A stretch of DNA of 64,000 nucleotides from Candidatus Anstonellales archaeon (GTDB taxonomy: Archaea > Micrarchaeota > Micrarchaeia > Anstonellales > CG1-02-47-40): positions 1 to 64,000 of the forward strand of contig JAWCQO010000004.1 in NCBI GenBank assembly GCA_038869735.1, read 5' to 3'. The translations under genes and the position numbers were made by a program. This document shows, one piece after another, positions 8,897-18,009 of the stretch. The notes beneath the pieces were generated by a model. That model did no database searches. It saw only the letters and a list, made by a program, of their open reading frames with translations, and had not been told where the DNA came from. Position 1 is the first letter of the stretch; every line of letters starts with the position of its first letter.

Positions 8897-10264
8897 ATGG
8901 ATATACCTCAAAAGACCCAAAAGGCAATGGTTATTTGTGCTTACGCACTATCAAGAATAAAGCCTTCTCATGAGGAAAATGCCGCAACAAGAAAAATAGT
9001 CGATGAATTCTATCTAGTCCTTCGTAATGTAGTACCTTCAGATGTAGACGTAGAGCTTATGGGGTCCGTTGCAAAAGGAACACACCTCAGAGGCTCAACA
9101 GATCTTGATTTTTTTCTTTTATTTCCTAAAACTTATTCAAAGACGCAAGTTAAAACCCTGGGTCTCACATACGCTAAAAAGGCAAGCAAGAATTCAAAAT
9201 ACGAAATAAGATACGCCGAACATCCATATCTTCGCACATACTTTCACGGCTATAAAATTGATATAGTGCCCTCATATAAAATAGGCAGAATACGAGAAAA
9301 AGGTACGTCAGTTGATCGATCTCAACTCCATACAAAATACATAAAAGAGCGACTTTCTGACTCGCAGAAGGATGACGTACGCCTGCTAAAACAATTTATG
9401 AAAAATCTTGGAATCTACGGTGCAGAGCTTCGAGTTGAGGGATTTTCAGGATACGCATGCGAACTTCTAATCCTCTGTTATGGAACCTTTATGAAGCTTC
9501 TTGAGTCAGCTTCGAAGTGGGACTCCCCAACAATCGACATTGAAAACTATTATGGCGGAAGAGCAAGGGAAAAGTTTGACTCTCCAATAGTAATTATTGA
9601 TCCAGTAGATATGAAAAGAAACGTTGCTGCCGTGATATCCCATACATCCCTGAGCAGATTTATACTTGCAGCCAGAAAATTCTTAAAAGAGCCATCTTCA
9701 AGCTTCTTTTTCAAAGAAAAAGTCGTCCATAACAGAAAGCACCTTAGGAAGCTGATTCTAGACAGAAAGTCAAGATTCCTTGCTATCGAATTTAAGGCAC
9801 CGAATTTAGTTGAAGATATCTTGTGGCCACAGCTTCGCAAGACAGCGCGGGCTATGTTAGCTTTTCTTCACGCTTGCGATTTTATCCCTCTTGGACACTA
9901 TTTCTGGTCTGATGGTAAAAAATGCATGATTTTCTTTGAATTTCTCGTTTATGAACTTCCAGCAATAAGAAAACTGTATGGTCCCGCAGTAAAGTTTGAA
10001 AATGACGTTTCTAAGTTTATTGAAGCCCACAAGAATGCCATTAATCTCCATTTAGAGCACGAGCGAATCGTTGCAATAGAAAAAAGAAAATTAACTAATG
10101 CTTATTTGGCTCTAAAAATACTATTAAAAAATCCCTCTAAACATGGAATCCCAAAAAATTTCCGTCCCTGTCTTAAAAAAGTCCGCTTCCTAACTCTTTC
10201 AGACTTATTGTCCGATAAATATATCTCTGTAGCAGGTGACTACTATACAAGAAAAATAGAATGA
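8897..10264 (+). CDS. cca: CCA-adding enzyme, archaeal class I
   Basis: This 455-residue tRNA nucleotidyltransferase adds CCA to tRNA 3' ends. The class I palm motif is near residues 56-73: MGSVAKGTHLRGSTDLDFFL, with the catalytic D-x-D, and the third carboxylate lies in Y-K-I-D-I-V-P near residue 120. A helical and tail domain rich in basic residues follows, as in archaeal enzymes. None of the three tRNA genes in this window encodes CCA, so the enzyme is needed. A TATA-like TTATAAATG lies at 8868-8876, overlapping the end of ThpR and about 25 nt before the ATG, so it may also be transcribed on its own as a leaderless message. Confidence 0.96.
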   Translation: MDIPQKTQKAMVICAYALSRIKPSHEENAATRKIVDEFYLVLRNVVPSDVDVELMGSVAKGTHLRGSTDLDFFLLFPKTYSKTQVKTLGLTYAKKASKNSKYEIRYAEHPYLRTYFHGYKIDIVPSYKIGRIREKGTSVDRSQLHTKYIKERLSDSQKDDVRLLKQFMKNLGIYGAELRVEGFSGYACELLILCYGTFMKLLESASKWDSPTIDIENYYGGRAREKFDSPIVIIDPVDMKRNVAAVISHTSLSRFILAARKFLKEPSSSFFFKEKVVHNRKHLRKLILDRKSRFLAIEFKAPNLVEDILWPQLRKTARAMLAFLHACDFIPLGHYFWSDGKKCMIFFEFLVYELPAIRKLYGPAVKFENDVSKFIEAHKNAINLHLEHERIVAIEKRKLTNAYLALKILLKNPSKHGIPKNFRPCLKKVRFLTLSDLLSDKYISVAGDYYTRKIE

Positions 10265-10524
10265 AACCTTATGTCGCGAAAAGAACAGGTTTTTAATCAC
10301 TAACACTCTATTTGCCACGCCCTCTAAATCCCTCTTGAGCGCTTTAGGATAAGTGATACGAATCAGAAGACAGTCAAATATCTGTTGTTTACAACGGGAT
10401 CTCATCTACAAAAATAAACTTGCACCAGACGCAACAGTTATCTGATGCGACATATAATAAAGTTGTCTGTCATCCAATTATCAAAGTTTTTAAAGAAAGA
10501 CAAAAGATTATATATTGATTATTC

Positions 10525-12171
10525 ATGTCCCCAGCAAAACCAAGTCCTACTGATGCTCGCACCCATTATCAAAAGGGTAATCTCCTTTATGAGAAGGGCG
10601 AATACGAGAAAGCCATAGAATGCTACAATATGGCAATAATACTTAACCCTGCATTTTCAGAAGCATATTTCAATCGAGGCCTTTGCTACTACAACTTAAA
10701 GAATTTTGACAAGGCAATTCAAGATTATACAAAAGCTGCAGAGTTAGACCCAAAAAATGCAGTAATATACAACAATAGAGGAGATTCTTATTATAGAAAA
10801 CAGGATTTTGAAAAAGCGATATTAGACTATGACAAAGCAATAAGTCTGAATGGGCGATATCTCAAGGCATACTATAATAGGGGACTTGCATACGCTTGTT
10901 TGGAAGATTATGAAAAAGCAGTAGAAGACTTTAGTATGGTAATAGAGCTGAATCATACTTTTGCAGAAGCCTATCATCTACGGGGTCTTGCTTATGATTA
11001 CTTAAATGAGCTTGATAAGGCGATAGCCGATTACGACAAAGCAATAGAGCTAAATCCAAACTTCACAGAAGCCATAAACCATCGAGAGTTAGCAAAGAGC
11101 AAAAAAGAAGGAGGAGGGGCCGGGCAATCTGGCACCCCACAGCAGGGAAGCATAAATCCAATAAAGCTTCTTCAAAAGCCAAACATGAAATTTAGCGATG
11201 TTGCCGGCATGGAGAAGCTAAAAACAGAAATAAATGAAGCAATAGTCTATCCTCTCCTCAAACCTGATTTAGCACGAAAGTATGGTAAGTTTGGCGGCGG
11301 AGGTATGATGCTTTATGGTCCTCCAGGATGTGGAAAAACATTCATCGTCAAGGCAGCAGCTGGAGAATGCAATTCTGCATTTATCAATGCAAAAATATCA
11401 GATGTTTTGGACATGTATGTAGGCAACACAGAAAAGAATATTCACGCAATATTTGAAACCGCACGAAAAAATACCCCAAGTATAGTTTTTTTCGATGAAC
11501 TTGAAGCTCTTGGTGGGAGAAGAGAAGATATGACGCAGGCTACCTCTTATATGAAAATGGCAGTAAATCAGCTCCTTTATGAAATGGACGGAATCGAATC
11601 AAATAACGTAAACGTTCTCATTCTTGGTGCTACGAACGCTCCCTGGGACGTTGACCCTGCCCTGCGGCGTTCTGGTAGGTTTGGAAAAACAATATTTGTA
11701 CCTGAACCTGATTTTGCCTCACGCAAAGCAATTCTTCGCATGCACGCAAAAAAGAGGCCCGTATCAAAATTTATTGCGTACAACCGAATAGCTCTTGCAA
11801 CGTGGGGTTACTCCTCTTCCGACCTAAAAGCGTTGGTTGAAGATGCAGCTGCAATTCCATGGAGAGAGGCTTTCAAGACAGGAAAGCAGAGGAATATTAC
11901 AACCTCTGATTTTATAACTGCTTTAAAGAAAAGACGCTCTACTTTGCCCCCATGGTACGAACAAGCAAAAAAGCAAATAGGGCGGCAGGAAGAAAGAACC
12001 ATAATAGACGGAAAAGAGCATTTAAAAATTACTGAAAGCAAGATGGGTGTAGGTGAAAAAGAGGCCTTCAGAGACCTCCTAAAAGTAATTGAGTGGAAGA
12101 ATAAATGGTATGTCAAAGCTGCAGAGTGGCTTATAAGAAAAATTGCGCTTTATCTTCCAATACCATTTTAA
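10525..12171 (+). CDS. TPR-repeat AAA+ ATPase fusion
   Basis: This 548-residue protein joins five full TPR repeats (about residues 7-176, each near 34 residues) plus a partial sixth to a classical AAA+ module. A Gly-rich linker separates them near residues 193-205. The AAA part has Walker A G265-P-P-G-C-G-K-T272, Walker B with D324-E325, the sensor region A-T-N-A-P-W, and the second-region-of-homology arginines RRSGRF. These resemble FtsH/Vps4/Cdc48 relatives, but there is no protease or MIT domain. A basic/hydrophobic C-terminal tail of about 60 residues ends in a possible amphipathic membrane-binding helix. TPRs probably recruit a protein partner for remodelling; the substrate is unknown. 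Confidence 0.88.
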   Translation: MSPAKPSPTDARTHYQKGNLLYEKGEYEKAIECYNMAIILNPAFSEAYFNRGLCYYNLKNFDKAIQDYTKAAELDPKNAVIYNNRGDSYYRKQDFEKAILDYDKAISLNGRYLKAYYNRGLAYACLEDYEKAVEDFSMVIELNHTFAEAYHLRGLAYDYLNELDKAIADYDKAIELNPNFTEAINHRELAKSKKEGGGAGQSGTPQQGSINPIKLLQKPNMKFSDVAGMEKLKTEINEAIVYPLLKPDLARKYGKFGGGGMMLYGPPGCGKTFIVKAAAGECNSAFINAKISDVLDMYVGNTEKNIHAIFETARKNTPSIVFFDELEALGGRREDMTQATSYMKMAVNQLLYEMDGIESNNVNVLILGATNAPWDVDPALRRSGRFGKTIFVPEPDFASRKAILRMHAKKRPVSKFIAYNRIALATWGYSSSDLKALVEDAAAIPWREAFKTGKQRNITTSDFITALKKRRSTLPPWYEQAKKQIGRQEERTIIDGKEHLKITESKMGVGEKEAFRDLLKVIEWKNKWYVKAAEWLIRKIALYLPIPF

Positions 12172-12194
12172 ATCTCATAATTCCTTTGGCATCC

Positions 12195-13715
12195 ATGAAG
12201 CCAGGTTTATCTCTCCTCATTATTTTGCTACTCAAAAGCTCTCTCTTTTCTCTAATTTCCATTTCGCCTGACGCATTTCAGGACGGAAGCTTACAGGCAA
12301 GAATAAGCTCCCCTCCCTTTGTTGAGTTTGACAAAATAGAAGGTTCAATTAATTTTTCAGCAAAAGTATTTAACCCAACAGATGAACCGATTGCCTTATA
12401 TATAATGGAAAAAAGCGGCGATAAACTTGAATTAATAGAGGAAGCATCAGTTGTGCCTGCGCACGGTGAGACACAACTCTTAGTGAGAATAAATTCAAAA
12501 TATAGGTTCACGCGCTATGATAACAAAACATATGCAATAGTCGGCATCCAAAAAAATGGCAGCGTTTTAGGAAGATATATCACAATAGACATAAGCTGGG
12601 GGAGCTATGAAAAATCCATTCGCGATATGATTCTCCACACAAATACCTATGCCCTTCCTGTTCTTGGGATACTGATAATTATCTTGATAGCGATTCTTCT
12701 TGAGTTAGCATACCAGACCTCTTACAGCCCAGAATACACTCTCCGCACACTTTTTTTTCCTAATATTAAAGGTAAGCCCATTCTGGAAAAAGCTGCAGAG
12801 ATAATGACAGATCCACTTTTTTGGCTTTTTGAAGCGGCAGGTATTTCCATCCTATTAGTTTCAATCTATAATAATGTATCATCAAAAGTTGGATCAGAAG
12901 CGGCTTTCGAATTTCTTATCCTCTCTGGGATGGGTGCCCTCATACTTCCACTTGCGTATCTTGTAATTGCACGTTTATCCGAAAAATATGAAAAAAAGCC
13001 AATAAGAGCTTTTTTTGGTCTTTTTATGTGGGGAAGCTTTTCAGCTTTTCTGTCGTTTTTGCTAAGCTATCTTCAGTGGCCAATCTTCAAGGCAATTGGA
13101 TTATCAACCTCAACAGTTTCTTTTTCTTTTTTTGTAGCTGCGTTACTTGCCCCCTTTTTTGAAGAATTCACAAAAGGGCTTGGTATTCTAATATTCTCAT
13201 CTCACCGAGAGTTTGATGATGCTCTTTCAGGACTTCTTTTTGGCTATACTGTTGGCGTTGGATTTTCATTTATAGAAAACTGGTTTTATTTTACCTCTCG
13301 TACAAATCCATTTGAACTTGGTTTGATACCATGGGGTTCTCTTGTATTATATCGTTCTTTCTTCAATTCAATAGCGCACGGGTGTTTTGCGGCTGCTACC
13401 GCTGTGACTATTGGCTATATCAAATCTCATCCTCGCGCTACAACTCTTGCTCATTTTGGCGTATTACCAGGCTTTTTCGCTTCTGTTGTTCTTCACGTAA
13501 TCTTTAACCTAAGCGCACTTATTGACGGATTTGTAATCTCAAATTATAATGTTCCTGTCTTTGTTTTTAATCCCCTTGTCGTCGTAGTAATAAGCATAAT
13601 GTTTCTGTTTGTGTATATAAGCGCAACGCGCGAAGAGAAGATAAGATACCTCGGTCAGAAAGCCAAAGATATGATAGAAGAGTTGGGTTTAAATTTTGAC
13701 AACACTAAAAAATAA
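12195..13715 (+). CDS. PrsW-type intramembrane metalloprotease with N-terminal exported domain
   Basis: From ATG 12195 this is a 506-residue protein with a signal peptide, an extracytoplasmic beta-rich domain (about residues 25-140) and eight or more membrane helices. The membrane part has PrsW-like motifs: E323-E-F-T-K327 in one helix, E361-N362 in the next, and H395-G after that. These are the presumed metal ligands of this CAAX-protease-related superfamily. Bacterial PrsW cleaves an anti-sigma factor, but no such target exists in archaea, so the substrate is unknown. A longer frame would overlap the AAA gene by 67 bp; the chosen ATG gives a good signal peptide and is preferred. Confidence 0.78.
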   Translation: MKPGLSLLIILLLKSSLFSLISISPDAFQDGSLQARISSPPFVEFDKIEGSINFSAKVFNPTDEPIALYIMEKSGDKLELIEEASVVPAHGETQLLVRINSKYRFTRYDNKTYAIVGIQKNGSVLGRYITIDISWGSYEKSIRDMILHTNTYALPVLGILIIILIAILLELAYQTSYSPEYTLRTLFFPNIKGKPILEKAAEIMTDPLFWLFEAAGISILLVSIYNNVSSKVGSEAAFEFLILSGMGALILPLAYLVIARLSEKYEKKPIRAFFGLFMWGSFSAFLSFLLSYLQWPIFKAIGLSTSTVSFSFFVAALLAPFFEEFTKGLGILIFSSHREFDDALSGLLFGYTVGVGFSFIENWFYFTSRTNPFELGLIPWGSLVLYRSFFNSIAHGCFAAATAVTIGYIKSHPRATTLAHFGVLPGFFASVVLHVIFNLSALIDGFVISNYNVPVFVFNPLVVVVISIMFLFVYISATREEKIRYLGQKAKDMIEELGLNFDNTKK

Positions 13716-13725
13716 AGTGAAATCC

Positions 13726-14637
13726 ATGGAAAGTAGCATTGATCCTGACCTTACTGTAAACATATGCGGTGTCAGACTTTCCAATCCTCTAATATTAGCC
13801 TCCGGCATAAAAGGCAAGATGAGTGCTCCGCTACTTGCAAAATATTCAAAAGATGCTGGAGCTATTACCACCAAATCTTGTAATCTCAAAGGAAGAAAAG
13901 GACATCCTCCCCCAACAATATGGATTGGAAAGCCAGCTATACTCAACGCAGCTGGTCTTCCTAATGATGGCGTTGATTCAGTAATCAAAGAAATAAGAGA
14001 ATGCCGGAAGATATCGGATATTCCAATCATCGCGAGCGTATTTGAAAACTCTGTTGAAGGTTTTGGCGAGGTAGCATCCAGAATAAGTGAAGCAGAGCCG
14101 GACCTAATAGAGATAGATATGTCCTGTCCAAACGTTCAAGAAGAGCGGGTGATGTTTTCTGATTCTTGCCAAAGCGCTGGAGAAGTTATAAGAAAGATAA
14201 AAAAAGTTACCAAAATACCGATAATAGCAAAACTCTCTCCTGCTGTTTCAAACATCGCCGAAATTGCGTTAGAGTGCGAGAGAGCAGGAGCAGATGCAAT
14301 ATGTGCCATAAACACCATGCCTGCGATGGAAATAGACCCCATCAAAAGAGCATTTGTGCTTTCAAATAAATTTGGAGGAATGTCCGGCCCTTGCCTAAAG
14401 CCGATTGCCCTTCGTTGTGTATATCAAATTCGCAAAGCAGTGAGGATTCCAATAATTGGGACTGGCGGAATAGAAACAGGAGAGGACTGCGCTCGATTTT
14501 TCCTAGCAGGTGCAAATGCAGTTGGCATAGGCTCAGTCCTCTATTTCGATCAAGACGCATTTTCAAGAATTAAAAATGAGCTTTCCACATATATGAAAAA
14601 GATGAATTTCACAAAAATTTCTGATATAAAAATGTAG
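13726..14637 (+). CDS. pyrD: Dihydroorotate dehydrogenase, class 1
   Basis: This 304-residue FMN enzyme oxidises dihydroorotate to orotate in pyrimidine synthesis. It shows N-P-L-I-L-A-S-G at the start of the barrel, G-A-I-T-T-K-S, the catalytic-loop motif M-S-C-P-N with the Cys expected of class 1 enzymes, an A-K-L-S-P strand, and the FMN phosphate site G-T-G-G-I-E-T with G-A-N-A-V-G-I-G-S. There is no N-terminal membrane anchor, so it is not class 2. Frames reaching back to TTG 13696 overlap the upstream gene; ATG 13726 follows that gene's stop by 10 bp. PyrK, which a class 1B enzyme would require, is not in the window. Confidence 0.92.
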   Translation: MESSIDPDLTVNICGVRLSNPLILASGIKGKMSAPLLAKYSKDAGAITTKSCNLKGRKGHPPPTIWIGKPAILNAAGLPNDGVDSVIKEIRECRKISDIPIIASVFENSVEGFGEVASRISEAEPDLIEIDMSCPNVQEERVMFSDSCQSAGEVIRKIKKVTKIPIIAKLSPAVSNIAEIALECERAGADAICAINTMPAMEIDPIKRAFVLSNKFGGMSGPCLKPIALRCVYQIRKAVRIPIIGTGGIETGEDCARFFLAGANAVGIGSVLYFDQDAFSRIKNELSTYMKKMNFTKISDIKM

Positions 14638-14741
14638 AAAGATGGTGTTGGGGGACGGATATAGCCAGAGACATGCTCACATGAGATGAACTAACAGAAA
14701 CATAAAATATAATAGATAAATATAACAGCGGAGTTTTTCAG

Positions 14742-16001
14742 ATGCTTATCAAAAATGCCAATGTAGTTTCAACGTCTGGAATTAGTCGCCTAGATATATT
14801 TGTAGACGGAGAGAAAATCAAAAAAGTAGGACGTAACTTAAATTCCCTATCTGAAGAAACACTTGATGCAACAGGTCTTTACGCATTCTTCGGTGCTACT
14901 GATATTCATGTCCACTTCCGTGTTCCTGGAGGAGAGAATAAAGAAGACTTTTACACCGGTTCTTGTTCAGCTATAGCTGGCGGCGTTACTGCCTTTTTGG
15001 ATATGCCAAATACCTCACCTCCGACAACAACAGAGAGTAGACTTAAATCCAAAATAGAGAAAGCTGCATGCACTTCAGTCTGCGATTTTGGCTTTCATTT
15101 TGGCGCAACAGATTACAATATAAATGAAGTCAAAAAAGTCTCACCAACCTCAATCAAGATATATATGAGTTCAAGTACAGGAAATATGGGGATAAGTGAA
15201 AGAGGAATTAAACGTCATTTTCAAACGTTTCCGTCTAAAAAGCCGATATGCATCCATGCAGAAGACCAGCAGCTTATCAACAAGTACTCAAACGCTAAAA
15301 ACATCAAGAGGCATGAACAAATAAGAAATCCTCTCGTAGCAGCTTCAGCAGTATGTAAGGCAATATCCTTTGCATTTCCACTAAAGCGTAAAATACATTT
15401 TTGCCATTGTTCAACAGAAACCGAAATAACACTTGCAAAAACCTATCCTTTCTCAACAGTTGAGGTTGCGCCTCACCACCTATTCCTTTCTCACAAAGAC
15501 ATTAAGAGATTGGGCTTCCTCAAAAACGTAAATCCTCCGTTAAGAAGCTCAGAGGACGTTGCTTATCTTTGGAACTCCCTCTCATATGTAGATGTTATTG
15601 CATCTGACCATGCTCCACATACCATAGAAGATAAAAAAGAAGGAGCATCAGGATTTCCCGGTGTCCAGACGACCTTCCCACTTTTGCTTGATGCTGCTGT
15701 TAAGGGAAGGTTACGTCTTGAGGATGTGGCTAGACTCCTTTGCGAAACTCCTCCTAGGCTCTTTGGTTTGAAAGAACGTGGAAAAATATGCGCTGGTAAT
15801 ATAGCCGATATAGTTTTAGTAGATTTGTCAGCACAGCACACTATCACTTCAGAGTCACTTTTTTCAAAATGCGGATGGAGTCCATATGAAAAAATGCGCC
15901 TCTCTGGCAAGATAGTGCGAGTTATAAGACGCGGCGAGATCGTTTTTGAAGATGGCCAACTTTTTGCCAAGAAAGGCACTGGAAGGTTGATCATGTGTTG
16001 A
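14742..16001 (+). CDS. pyrC: Dihydroorotase
   Basis: This 419-residue amidohydrolase cyclises carbamoyl-aspartate to dihydroorotate, the step before PyrD. Motifs are the metal site D-I-H-V-H-F-R, then A-G-G-V-T-A-F-L-D-M-P-N-T, a central K-I-Y-M-S with the Lys that is carbamylated in the family, C-I-H-A-E-D, V-A-P-H-H, and the late A-S-D-H-A-P-H. Length is typical of class I dihydroorotase; the complete set of metal ligands argues against an inactive paralogue. It lies 104 bp after pyrD, with its own TATA-like AAAATATAATA near 14705-14715. Confidence 0.93.
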   Translation: MLIKNANVVSTSGISRLDIFVDGEKIKKVGRNLNSLSEETLDATGLYAFFGATDIHVHFRVPGGENKEDFYTGSCSAIAGGVTAFLDMPNTSPPTTTESRLKSKIEKAACTSVCDFGFHFGATDYNINEVKKVSPTSIKIYMSSSTGNMGISERGIKRHFQTFPSKKPICIHAEDQQLINKYSNAKNIKRHEQIRNPLVAASAVCKAISFAFPLKRKIHFCHCSTETEITLAKTYPFSTVEVAPHHLFLSHKDIKRLGFLKNVNPPLRSSEDVAYLWNSLSYVDVIASDHAPHTIEDKKEGASGFPGVQTTFPLLLDAAVKGRLRLEDVARLLCETPPRLFGLKERGKICAGNIADIVLVDLSAQHTITSESLFSKCGWSPYEKMRLSGKIVRVIRRGEIVFEDGQLFAKKGTGRLIMC

Positions 16002-16003
16002 TT

Positions 16004-16435
16004 CTAAACAATCTCTAACACTACTATGGGCCTACCCTCATCATTTGTCTGAGAGCTTATCAAAAACCTATATGTCGCAGGGCCTCTTAGAACAATCGCA
16101 GTGCTTAGTATCTCCAGCTGATGGTGTGTGTTTTTCACTATATCCGTTTTTTTATCATCTTCTCCCCATCTTAATACAATTTCATTTTTTGTTGTTCTTA
16201 CCTCCGTCACTCCTGATGGAACTTTTATAGCTACGACTATTTTTGAACCTACTCCTGAGTAGCCAACGGAATCGGTTGCAGAAGCTAATTTTTCTGCACT
16301 CACATCAAGCTGAGATATTGCAAGGGAGTATTGAGCACTGGATAAGTCTAAAGATACATCAACCAAGATGGGTATAAATAAGAGTGCTGCAAATCCGCTT
16401 ATTATAAGCACTTCAAGACTAATTTGGCCTCTCAT
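16004..16435 (-). CDS. Class III signal peptide (pilin-like) protein
   Basis: From ATG 16435 this is a 143-residue secreted or membrane protein whose N-terminus is M-R-G followed by QISLEVLIISGFAALL. This matches the archaeal class III signal motif (Q-x-S-x-E-x-L), which is cut after Gly by a prepilin-peptidase-like enzyme before assembly or release. A beta-rich domain follows. A TTG nine bases upstream overlaps the stop of the CBS gene, so ATG is preferred. It directly follows the CBS gene and is probably cotranscribed. No pilus ATPase or platform protein is seen nearby, so its assembly system, if any, is elsewhere. Confidence 0.78.
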   Translation of the reverse strand: MRGQISLEVLIISGFAALLFIPILVDVSLDLSSAQYSLAISQLDVSAEKLASATDSVGYSGVGSKIVVAIKVPSGVTEVRTTKNEIVLRWGEDDKKTDIVKNTHHQLEILSTAIVLRGPATYRFLISSQTNDEGRPIVVLEIV

Positions 16436-16440
16436 ACATC

Positions 16441-17508
16441 TCAACTTTTTCTGTCTATTATCTGTGTCCTTCTCTTTTCAATTTGTTTCTGAAGCTGACG
16501 CATAACTTCTGAAACTGCAGTTTTTAGATTCCAGTCGTTACTATGTGCAAGAAATAAAACTCTTGAAATAAGGCGTCCTCTAACTGAATACATCTTCTTT
16601 GCTTTTTTAATATGAATGGAAAGAAATTCTACTGGCGCAAACTTTTCTATCCTCTCAACTACCTTCCTGCAATCTTCCATTATCTCATTGATAAGAATCC
16701 GGTCTTCCTCTTCCAGTCCCAAAACAAAAATCTTCTTAGTCGTTCCTCCTTCTCTTCTCATTGCAGTTTCAAATATGTCCTTGGATGTTATAACCCCAAT
16801 TGCTTTCCCTCCATCAGCAACCACCACAGATGAAATCTCATTTTCAACCATCATCCTTGCAGCTTCGCTTAGGGGCGCTGAAGGTGGAAGCAAGAAAACT
16901 TTCTTTCTCATATAAGAGCTTACCGGATAAATATCCGGGTTTTCCTTATCTCCAAACAGCGGCTTCTTTTCTCCAGCTAGGATAAGTACATGGCGCGTTA
17001 TATCAAATGTAGTCAATATCCCTTCTATATACCCTTTTTTTGTTACTACTAAACGTCTTACATTGTACTTTCTCATCATACCCTTTGCGTTTGCAAGGGT
17101 CGCATCAGCTTCAATACTCACAACTGGTGACGACATCACATCTTCGACTTTGTATCCTGAAAGCGTTCCCTCTCTAAGTAACATTCTAGTTACCTCACTT
17201 CTAGTCAGAAGTCCTAAAATTTTTCCTTTCTCTATCACAGGGATTGCTTTCCATTTCCCTGCAAAAAAGAGTTCGCATATCCTCTTGATTTCATAGTTTG
17301 GCCCTATGTATGGGGCAGGTTTGCATATATTCGCGCACTTTGTCTTGGAAATGTCATGTAATTTTTTTCTTATTTCTCTATCATCAATCAGTCCAAAATA
17401 TTTCCCCTCTTTTGTAATGACTACTCCCAGTCCTGTTTGAGCTATCTCAGAAACTGCCCGGCTTGCCGGCTCATCGGCATCAAGAATTAGTACAGGTTTT
17501 AGTTCCAT
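16441..17508 (-). CDS. Four-CBS-domain protein with C-terminal S30AE/HPF-like region
   Basis: This 355-residue protein has two tandem CBS pairs (about residues 5-120 and 122-245), shown by repeated V-x-V-I-x-x-G-K-x-x-G-L-I/V-T-x-x-D/E units. CBS pairs bind adenine nucleotides and sense energy state. The last 90 residues contain V-E-F-L-S-I-H-I-K-K, Y-S-V-R-G-R-L and a C-terminal helix LKTAVSEVMRQLQKQIEKRR. This is like the last helix of ribosome-hibernation (S30AE/HPF) proteins and of archaeal CBS proteins proposed to act on ribosomes. The CBS part is certain; the ribosome link is inference. The start ATG 17508 follows a purine-rich AGGTGA. Confidence 0.85.
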   Translation of the reverse strand: MELKPVLILDADEPASRAVSEIAQTGLGVVITKEGKYFGLIDDREIRKKLHDISKTKCANICKPAPYIGPNYEIKRICELFFAGKWKAIPVIEKGKILGLLTRSEVTRMLLREGTLSGYKVEDVMSSPVVSIEADATLANAKGMMRKYNVRRLVVTKKGYIEGILTTFDITRHVLILAGEKKPLFGDKENPDIYPVSSYMRKKVFLLPPSAPLSEAARMMVENEISSVVVADGGKAIGVITSKDIFETAMRREGGTTKKIFVLGLEEEDRILINEIMEDCRKVVERIEKFAPVEFLSIHIKKAKKMYSVRGRLISRVLFLAHSNDWNLKTAVSEVMRQLQKQIEKRRTQIIDRKS

Positions 17509-17543
17509 GGAAATGTCACCTACTCAACTTTATTCCTGATAGG

Positions 17544-17551
17544 TATAAAAA
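17544..17551 (+). promoter_or_regulatory. TATA-like box of the metal-uptake operon
   Basis: TATAAAAA lies about 54-61 nt before the regulator start. It would place the transcript start near 17575, right at the edge of the palindromic operator. Assignment is by spacing only. Confidence 0.4.
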
Positions 17552-17577
17552 AGTAGTCACATAAACAATTAAGCTTA

Positions 17578-17601
17578 AAAAGTTCTATAAATAGAACTTT
17601 T
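17578..17601. promoter_or_regulatory. Perfect 11-bp inverted repeat, probable metalloregulator operator
   Basis: AAAAGTTCTAT and its exact complement ATAGAACTTTT are separated by AA, ending 3 bp before the start codon of the DtxR/MntR-type gene. A perfect 24-bp dyad in this place is what a dimeric metalloregulator needs to repress its own operon. The central TATAAA could also be a TATA box, but it is too close to the ATG to use that start. Confidence 0.7.
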
Positions 17602-17604
17602 ATT

Positions 17605-18006
17605 ATGAAATATGATGTTCATGATTATCTTCGTGGCATATACTATCTTGGAGGCAATAATAACGATGGAGTCAGCTTATCTTCTCTTACAAGCAGGCTT
17701 GGCGTTTCAAAAAATACGGCTTCGCTAATGGTCTCTAAACTCAAAAAGAAAAATTATGTAATTCACAAAAAGTACGGTAAAATTTTCCTTACAACCGAAG
17801 GAAGAAAAATTGCCAAGGAACTGACTCAACGGCACAGACTGATAGAATTGTTTTTGAATAAAAGTCTCGGTGTGGATGTTGAAGCCGTTCATGAAGAAGC
17901 CTGCAGACTTGAGCACTTTTTTAGCAAGCGCTCAATACTTGGGCTTAAAGCGTTGTTAAAAAATGAAAGATTTTGCCCTCACGGCAAACCAATAAGCGGA
18001 AGATGA
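17605..18006 (+). CDS. DtxR/MntR-family metal-dependent repressor
   Basis: This 133-residue protein has an N-terminal winged helix (about residues 1-65, recognition region S-K-N-T-A-S-L-M-V) and a metal-binding dimerisation domain. Likely ligands are H77 and E81 (RHRLIELF), H96-E97, C100 and H104 in HEEACRLEH, and C124-P-H126 in CPHGKPI. It lacks the C-terminal SH3-like domain of DtxR and so is closer to MntR in length. It sits 3 bp before the transporter substrate-binding gene, below a perfect palindrome. It probably represses this uptake operon when the metal (Mn, Fe or Zn) is abundant. Which metal cannot be told from sequence. Confidence 0.9.
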   Translation: MKYDVHDYLRGIYYLGGNNNDGVSLSSLTSRLGVSKNTASLMVSKLKKKNYVIHKKYGKIFLTTEGRKIAKELTQRHRLIELFLNKSLGVDVEAVHEEACRLEHFFSKRSILGLKALLKNERFCPHGKPISGR

Positions 18007-18009
18007 AAT

